From Melastoma dodecandrum (lineage: Eukaryota; Streptophyta; Magnoliopsida; Myrtales; Melastomataceae): 64,000 nt of DNA. A program made the position numbers and the translations under genes. The DNA is taken from positions 62,001-126,000 of the forward strand of contig JARUPY010000117.1 in NCBI GenBank assembly GCA_029817715.1, given 5' to 3'. This document shows positions 57,988 to 64,000 of the stretch, piece by piece. Below the pieces are notes generated by a model, which saw nothing but the letters and a program-made list of their open reading frames with translations, was not told where the DNA came from and did no database searches. Numbering within the stretch: the stretch's first letter is position 1; each line of letters starts with the position of its first letter.

Positions 57988-59040
57988 TTAGGTACTTGCC
58001 ATTGATTTTGAGGTTATGCGCAGATCCATCGAGCCCCCTAGGCGATATGAATTCCCAAGATGGGATACAATTACCCGGAATGGCCCTTCCCAATTTGGTA
58101 TCCATTTTTCTTGGAAGTAGTCTTGGACTCCCTCAGGCAACCTGAGTTTCCAGACTAGGTCCCCATTGTTAAATGTCCGAGGGATCACCTTTTTGTTTTA
58201 GTAGCGGGCAATTTTCATCTTGTGTGCTTCCAAATGGTTTAGCACATTAATCCTGGTGGTCTCTAGACCCTCTTGCTCGAGGTGTATGTCTTCCTCGTAT
58301 CCCTTGTATTCGCCGAGGTGGATGAGGAATCTAAGCGACCGATAACGCACATCTATCAGGAGCATAGCATTGTGCCCGTAAACGAGGTCGTACGGGGCGA
58401 CGCATGTGCTTTCTCTCTTGGTAACCCGTAGGGTCCATAATGTCTCCTGGAGGAAGGTATGCCATGTGCGCGGATTATTCCCAATCATCCTCTGTATCAC
58501 TCGCTTGATGAGTTTATTAGATGCTTTTGCTTGCCCGTTTGACTGAGCATAGTACGGAGTTGAGTTAAGTACTTTAAACCCAAAGTCTTCGGCGAATTCT
58601 TCCATGAGTTCGCCGTTGAATACTCTTGCATTGTCTGCCACGATACTCCGGGGTACTCCGTATTGGTACATAATGAAGTTCTTGATGAACTGTATTACGT
58701 CTTTCTGATCAATTGATTTATACGTCGTCGCCTCTACCCATTTGGTGAAGTAGTCTGTAGCAATGAGTATGTAAGCATTCCCTCTGCTCGAGTGAGGATG
58801 GATTTCTCCCATGATATCTAATGCCCACGTCTTGAAAGGCCATGGCTTTATTATGACGCTTATGTCTATTGCGGGGGTTCGCTTCACTGGCCCGCATCGC
58901 TGGCAAGCCTGGCAGGCTCGAGCCATTTCGATGCAATTTTTAATCATTGACGGCCAATAAAAACCATGTCGCTTAATCGCCCAGCTCATTTTTATACCAG
59001 CCTGGTGTGCTCCGCACAGCCCTTCATGTGTTTCCATCAT
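57988..59040 (-). pseudogene. Tat integrase
   Basis: A 280-residue open frame (58198-59040) starts inside the zinc-binding domain (HEGLCGAHQAG, CQACQRCG). It covers the core with DIMGEIHPHSSRGNAYILIA, a middle block IVADNARVFNGELMEEFAED and YYAQSNGQAKASNKLIKRVI, where the catalytic-type acidic residues appear at DIMG and VADN but the usual Glu in GQAE is Ala (GQAKA). The C-terminal part continues in another frame at 57988-58188 (GDLVWKLRLPEG). The substitution and the frame break suggest inactivity. Confidence 0.82.
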
Positions 59041-59633
59041 GATTGTGATGGCTTCATCCAGATCAACGCATCTTAGAAGGACGTCTTCACTAGTCTTTCT
59101 ATATAGGACACCGTCAATGAGTATGTAATGTCTGGCAACTACTCGGATCCTTCTTTCTACTTTTGCACTGGTATCCTTGAGGAATTGTCGTATTGGTTCT
59201 CGCCAATCTTATTTCTGCTCGAATAGGTTGGCGGTGCGAACTTCTTCAATTTTTATCCCGTCTTTGCAGAACTCTGGCTGTTTGCTCACGAACAAAGTCG
59301 TATTGCTTCTGGATATTTATGAGTCGCCGATCAACCCTGAGGCCCATTGTGCTAAACAGATGGCCTCTTGATTGTCATCCCGTTTTACATGAGCAATTTC
59401 AGCCCCTCGTAGTTTGGCGAAGAGTTCTTTTTTTCTGCGTCAGTATTTACCAAGATGAGGTGCGTGGCACTCACTTTGGTCAAGGAGTTGTTAAATCACT
59501 AGTTGGGAGTCACCACATATTTTTACGTTCTCCAACTTCCAGTTTAGAGCAATTCGTAGGGCCAAGATTAAGGCTTCATAATCTGCTTCGTTGTTGGTTA
59601 CTTTTCCATTGATGCGGCAAGCCACTCTGGTTT

Positions 59634-60994
59634 CTACTTTCCATAGTGTCTCAATAAAGACGTTCGCGCCAGTTCCAAACTTGTTAGAGGACCCGTCGAA
59701 CCAAATGGTTCATCGTTCGTTTGAACTTCCTCATGGGTGGCATCGAGATTACCTTCACCATAATGGGCGACGAACTCGGCTAAGGCATGACCTTTGATTG
59801 AGGTTTGCGGTTTGTGGTAAATGTTGTAGGCTGATAGCACTAGACTCCATTTACCTATTCTCCCGATGTGCAAGAGATTGTCAAAGAATACTTTGGTTAC
59901 TGGGGTCTTAGAGACGACGTACACATCGTTAGACCCGATGTAGTGCCTAAGTTTCATGACGGAGTAATATACTGCTAGGCAAATCTTCTCTGTTGAGGTA
60001 TACCTCTGTTCTGTTTCCGTGAGTAGGCGCGACAAATAATAGATCGCTCTTTCTACTCCGTCTTGTTCCTGTGCTAGCATTGACCCGATAGTAAACTGGG
60101 ATGCTGCCACATAAAGAATGTATGGCGCATTTACGTTTGGAGGCGCCAACACAGAGGGTTTGGTTAGATAATCCTTCAGTTCTTGGAATGTTCGCTCATG
60201 TTGCGATGTCCATTCTATTCGACCTTTTTCCTTCCGTTTAAGAATAGTTGATAAGGCGCTTGTCTTAGATGCCACATTGCCTATGAATCGACGAATGTAA
60301 TTTACCCTATCGAGAAAAGCTTGGAGTTCCTTTTTGCTCTGTGGCGCTGGAAGGTTTTGAATAGCGCAAGTTTTTGAGGATCCACTTCTATTCCTCGTTG
60401 GTGTACAAGAAACCCAAGGAATTGCCCTTTCTGTACTCCAAAGGTGCATTTCAGTGGATTAAGCTTGAGGTTGTGCTTTCGCATCTTCTCAAATGCTTCG
60501 CTTAAATGATGATGGTGATCTTGTCTCTTCTTGGACTTTACCACCACATCGTCGATATATACCTCGACTGTCTTTCCTATTAACGAGGTGAAGATCAGGT
60601 TCATTGTTCTTTGATATGTGGCTCAAGCATTCTTCAATCCGAAAGGCATAACAACCCACTCGAAGATCCCTTTTGGGTATCTGAATGTTGTCTTATGCAC
60701 ATCTTCTTCGGCAATAAAGATCTGGTTATACCTAGAATACCCGTCCATAAAGGACATTAGCTCGTGGCCTGCCGACTTATCTATAAGATCGTCAGCGTTA
60801 GGCATAGGGTATTCGTCTTTAGGTGTCGCTTTGTTCAAATCGCGGAAATTTATACAAACCCTGATCTTGCCATTTTTCTTGACAACAGGCACTATACTGG
60901 AAATCCAGTCAACATACTTAGCCGTCCTTATGTATCCGGCTTTGAACAATTTCTTAATTTCGTCGTAGACCATTTGGTCTACTTCCCGCGACAT
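59634..60994 (-). pseudogene. Tat reverse transcriptase and RNase H
   Basis: RT motifs are clear: VVKKNGKIRVCINFRDLNKA, the GYSRYNQIFIAEED block, GIFEWVVMPFGLKNA and the catalytic box VEVYIDDVVVKS. An in-frame TGA follows GLKNA (60623-60625), and a shift near 60370 separates the thumb from the RNase H frame (59634-60449; YILYVAASQFTIGSMLAQEQ). In RNase H the first catalytic-type Asp is Ala (YVAAS where YVDAS would be usual). The following stretch ends in a connection-like region. Confidence 0.85.
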
Positions 60995-61678
60995 CCTTCT
61001 TGGAATTTATTTTATGGGTTTGAAATTATTGTATGTCGGGAGTCTGTGCTTGACTAATTCTCGATTGAGACCGGGCATTTCGGTGTAATCCCAAGCGAAG
61101 CAATCCTTATAAGCGTGTAGGACTTCGCTTATGTCCTGAGTTTCAACTTCGTTAATTAGCGAACTAAGGTAAGTAATACGTGGGAATTCAGTAGTCCCCG
61201 GGTTTATTTCCCTCAAAGGATCGCAAGGAACGACAGAAGTGTTGGGAATCTCTTTATTATTTGAAGAAATAGTTAGCATGTCTCGACATGCTTGAGGAGA
61301 CGCATTACACTGTACCTCACATATTCTGGATGTCCTGTATCTGGCTAATCTTTCTAGGACATCCAGTATTGGATCGGGTTGTTCACTCTTCATTAGATGA
61401 GGATGGATTGAGGAGTTTATCGGGCTCCAAGTCCGTCTCAGTTTGTTGGATGCTGATGTCGTCTCGTATTCCAGCTTCGTGCATGTCCTTCTCGAGTGGA
61501 TTTAGATCTTCTTTGACCTCGAGCTGTAGCTCATCTCCCCATCCAGTTGGGACGATCGGCGCCAGCGGTGGTCCATCGTATGAAACTAGGAACTCGTACC
61601 ATGCTTCGCCTAGAGTGCCAACATTTGGGTCCCCCATAGCATATCTCTGCTTTAGTGTCTTATTTTTGACCTGTTTGA

Positions 61679-62095
61679 CTACCCCTGCGCGGACATAAGG
61701 TAAGTCAGCATCTTCATTTGCTTCTCCCATAACAACTTACCATGTCTCCCCCATAATAAGAGTTCCTGGTGAATAGTAGAAGGTCTGGCTCCAGCTTTGT
61801 GAAGCCAATCTCTCCCGAGTAAAGCCTTTAAAGAGGGCTTTATGTCAATGACGAAGAAAGTTGTCCTCTTTTCATGCATGCCTACTCGGAGTTTAGCAGA
61901 AACCACGCCAACACAGGAGGAAGTAATCCCATTGAAACCACTGACTCTTACGTCAGTTTCCCTGAGTTCGGCTATGTCATCCCCTAGGCTCTTATAAGCT
62001 TCAAGGGGAAGCAAATTGATAGTCGCTCCATTGTCTACAAGGACACGACGTATTGCTACGTTGTTGATCGTCGCTTGGATATGGAGGGGAAACAT
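61679..62095 (-). pseudogene. Tat aspartic protease
   Basis: A minus-strand open frame includes VRRVLVDNGATINLLPLEA-like sequence (seen as RRVLVDNGATINLLP) and a distal LLGRDWLHKAGA block, the retropepsin pattern of gypsy-type elements. The active site reads DNGA where DSGA or DTGA is usual. It lies between the gag and RT frames in the expected order. Confidence 0.8.
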
Positions 62096-62921
62096 GTGTT
62101 TTCATAACGTTATAGGTGGTTCTTTAAACCATCTACTCGAAAAGTTCCGAGGTATATCAGCTGAGGTATTAAGATTGAAGGATAGAGCTAGCCTACCTTT
62201 CGTCTGACCACTTTCCTATTTAGTGAACTCAGCTGGTAGCATGAGAACGTTGCATACAACTTCTTTCGCCGCGGGTGGAGTTTCGGATTAAATTGGGTTG
62301 TAGTCGCTCAACGAGTTAGACGCAATGTCACTTTCGCTAGACTCTTTTGCCTTCTTAACATCAGAGATTGCTGTTTTGGTGCGCTTTTCTACAGGACGTC
62401 TAGCCCTCCTCTCTCTTCGCTTCTTGGTTTTATCGGTAGGTATCTGGGGTTGTGCTCGCATGCCCACTTTCCGTCATGTCCCTATATTTGGGAGAACGGG
62501 TACACGAACGAAGCGTGAGTTTGTGAGAGGCTACAGGCGATTATCAACCTGAATAAACTCCTTCTGGTGTGGGTCATAGCTCTTTTTAGGTTTCCCTCCA
62601 GGCGAAGCTTCTAGGAAACTAGTAAACTCATATTCAGATTGATTACCTGACGGAGAGTCAACTTTTTCCAGTTTGATCTTCCCTTCAGATGCCAATCGCA
62701 CTAGAAGCAGGAAGTATTGATTACAGCAGAGCTGACACATCTGGGTGATAAGTAACTTGTGGGTTGCTATTGGTTTGCACCTGTAACAGAGCATGTCAGC
62801 TATTAGAAACTGGGTTATAGATGTTCCCTTTTTCATCGCATCCTCATCGCCCCGAGGGCAGTCCTATTGCTCTGTATTTTCTTCCGCCTGCTGAGGTCCA
62901 AGGCGATCTGTAGCGCATCGC

Positions 62922-63989
62922 CTAGAAGCCTTTGTGGCATAAGCCTTTTTGACTAAACTCACTCTCACCTGTAAGTCCTTGTCTCATGAGTTCCTCAGGG
63001 GTGTAGAGCCCTTTATTTCCATTCGGTGGAGTATTGTTCCGCTCCAGACGTTTCTCTGTGTGCTGGAACGCTCTGGGGTGACTGTTGATTCCCATCGCCA
63101 TCTCTTTGAAGCGGTTAAGGTCATACCACTCTGTCTTTCTCTCACCGAGAAGGTACTTCCTGAAAGTATGGCAATGATCGGTTGTATGTGCCTGATCCAT
63201 ATGCCAGCGACAACGATCATGCTGCATTCCTTTGAGGTCAGCAGGGCACTGAAGGAACAGCATATTGGCAATAGGCGACTCGCTGGTCTCAAGCGATTGA
63301 TCTCTGTCACCCAGCATCGGCGAAAGAGAAGTAGTCAGGTAATTGACGTTGAATGTGTTCACATCAACCAAATCATCAAAAGAATGTGACTATGTTAATG
63401 CCTGATCCTCTGAATCTGGGAAGCGTAGTTCCTTTGATTCGATAAGATCTTACATCAAGTTTCTAAACGTGACGCAGTCTTTAGTGGTGTGGGTGAATGA
63501 CTCACGCCACTTACAAAAGTTCATTGACTTCTCTCTGTCAGTACGAGGAACTCGATGAACTGACTTTAATAGAATTCGCCCGTTTTGGAGCATGAATTCA
63601 AAGATTTCGTCAGCCTTCGACTCGTCAAAGGAATATTTTCTTTCTTCCTGAGTTTTTAGAGACGCCTTGCCTCAGAAATTTTTCTTTGTCAACTCCTCGC
63701 ATGTTAGGGGTTGTCCCTTCACGTATTCTGCGATGTCGACGTCGACGATTAGTTCTGCTTGATAGGTTACCACAGGTCCCGTTATCAAACTTCCATTCAC
63801 CTGGCTTTTCTCTCTAAGGAGGTTTTCATACCGAATAACTCTCCTGGCCAACTCGTTCCAATCCCCGAAGACTTCTTCTTCCAATTTCTTTCTGAGTCGA
63901 AGAAGAAGGGAGTCTTGTGCGATAACGATGAGCTCGGCCTCGGATGCAGAGGTTTTACATCCTAGTCGTGCTTTTCGAAGCTTGTTCAA
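62922..63989 (-). pseudogene. Tat gag region, partial
   Basis: Two minus-strand frames (62922-63371 and 63672-63989) hold gag-like sequence, including LRKARLGCKTSASEAELIVI-type segments and a cysteine/histidine-containing CRWHMDQAHTTDHCHTFRKY block resembling a zinc knuckle. The frames are not continuous. The gag start lies beyond the right edge. Confidence 0.65.
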
Positions 63990-64000
63990 AAAGACGGCTA

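Larger units (their letters stand above)
55108..64000 (-). mobile_element. Ty3/gypsy retrotransposon, Tat-type lineage, partial (runs off the right edge)
   Basis: On the minus strand the order from the right edge is gag (to about 62922), protease, reverse transcriptase, RNase H and integrase, the Ty3/gypsy order with integrase last. An antisense ORF follows the integrase. No chromodomain follows the integrase. The gag continues past position 64000, so the 5' LTR is not in view, and the 3' LTR is undefined. Stops and shifts affect every part, so this copy is dead. Confidence 0.85.

Noticed and set aside
1..64000. tRNA, rRNA or known small RNA genes
   Set aside because: I read for tRNA-like and rRNA-like blocks and saw none I could support. 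A covariance-model scan would be decisive.

Overview
This window looks like nuclear DNA of a flowering plant, most likely a core eudicot. Seven host genes have plant-type GT-AG intron structures that I could rebuild with consistent phases: an O-fucosyltransferase-family protein, MPB2C, a FUL-type MADS-box gene, a SEPALLATA-type MADS-box gene, an SPL6-type SBP-box gene with a miR156 site, a UDP-arabinopyranose mutase (RGP) and a COBRA-like protein. The species cannot be fixed from the sequence alone.

Layout. 1.0-3.8 kb: O-fucosyltransferase (minus, 8 exons). 4.4-5.8 kb: two related MITEs. 9.2-11.1 kb: MPB2C (plus, 5 exons). 11.4-17.8 kb: a Mutator-like TIR element split by a complete but dead Reina-type Ty3/gypsy chromovirus. 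18.2-20.9 kb: FUL (minus, 8 exons, apparently intact). 22.0-25.1 kb: SEP-type gene (minus), whose MADS-box exon and C-terminal part carry frameshifts; another Mutator-like element lies in its first intron. 25.2-36.9 kb: gene-poor, with two probable solo LTRs, a third MITE copy and unusual tandem repeats. 36.9-39.0 kb: SPL6-like (plus, 4 exons). 40.6-42.6 kb: UAM/RGP (minus, 4 exons). 43.6-45.7 kb: COBRA-like (minus, 6 exons). 47.7-52.5 kb: complete but degenerate Ty1/copia element beside a broken NOMO-like gene fragment. About 55-64 kb: a degenerate Tat-type Ty3/gypsy element on the minus strand, running off the right edge, with an additional antisense reading frame resembling plant mobile domain proteins.

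Functionally, FUL, SEP and SPL6 belong to the ageing/flowering network (miR156-SPL upstream of SQUA/FUL-type MADS genes). The O-fucosyltransferase, UAM and COBRA-like genes belong to glycan and cell-wall biology. Adjacency does not prove co-regulation.

The most distinctive sequence-derived result is a family of five TIR elements whose ends read GGCAAAATAT or close variants. Four of them are flanked by perfect or near-perfect 9-bp target-site duplications, which marks them as non-autonomous Mutator-like elements. The second is the Tat element's antisense ORF with its own TATA-like box. All coordinates and comparisons were made by eye.
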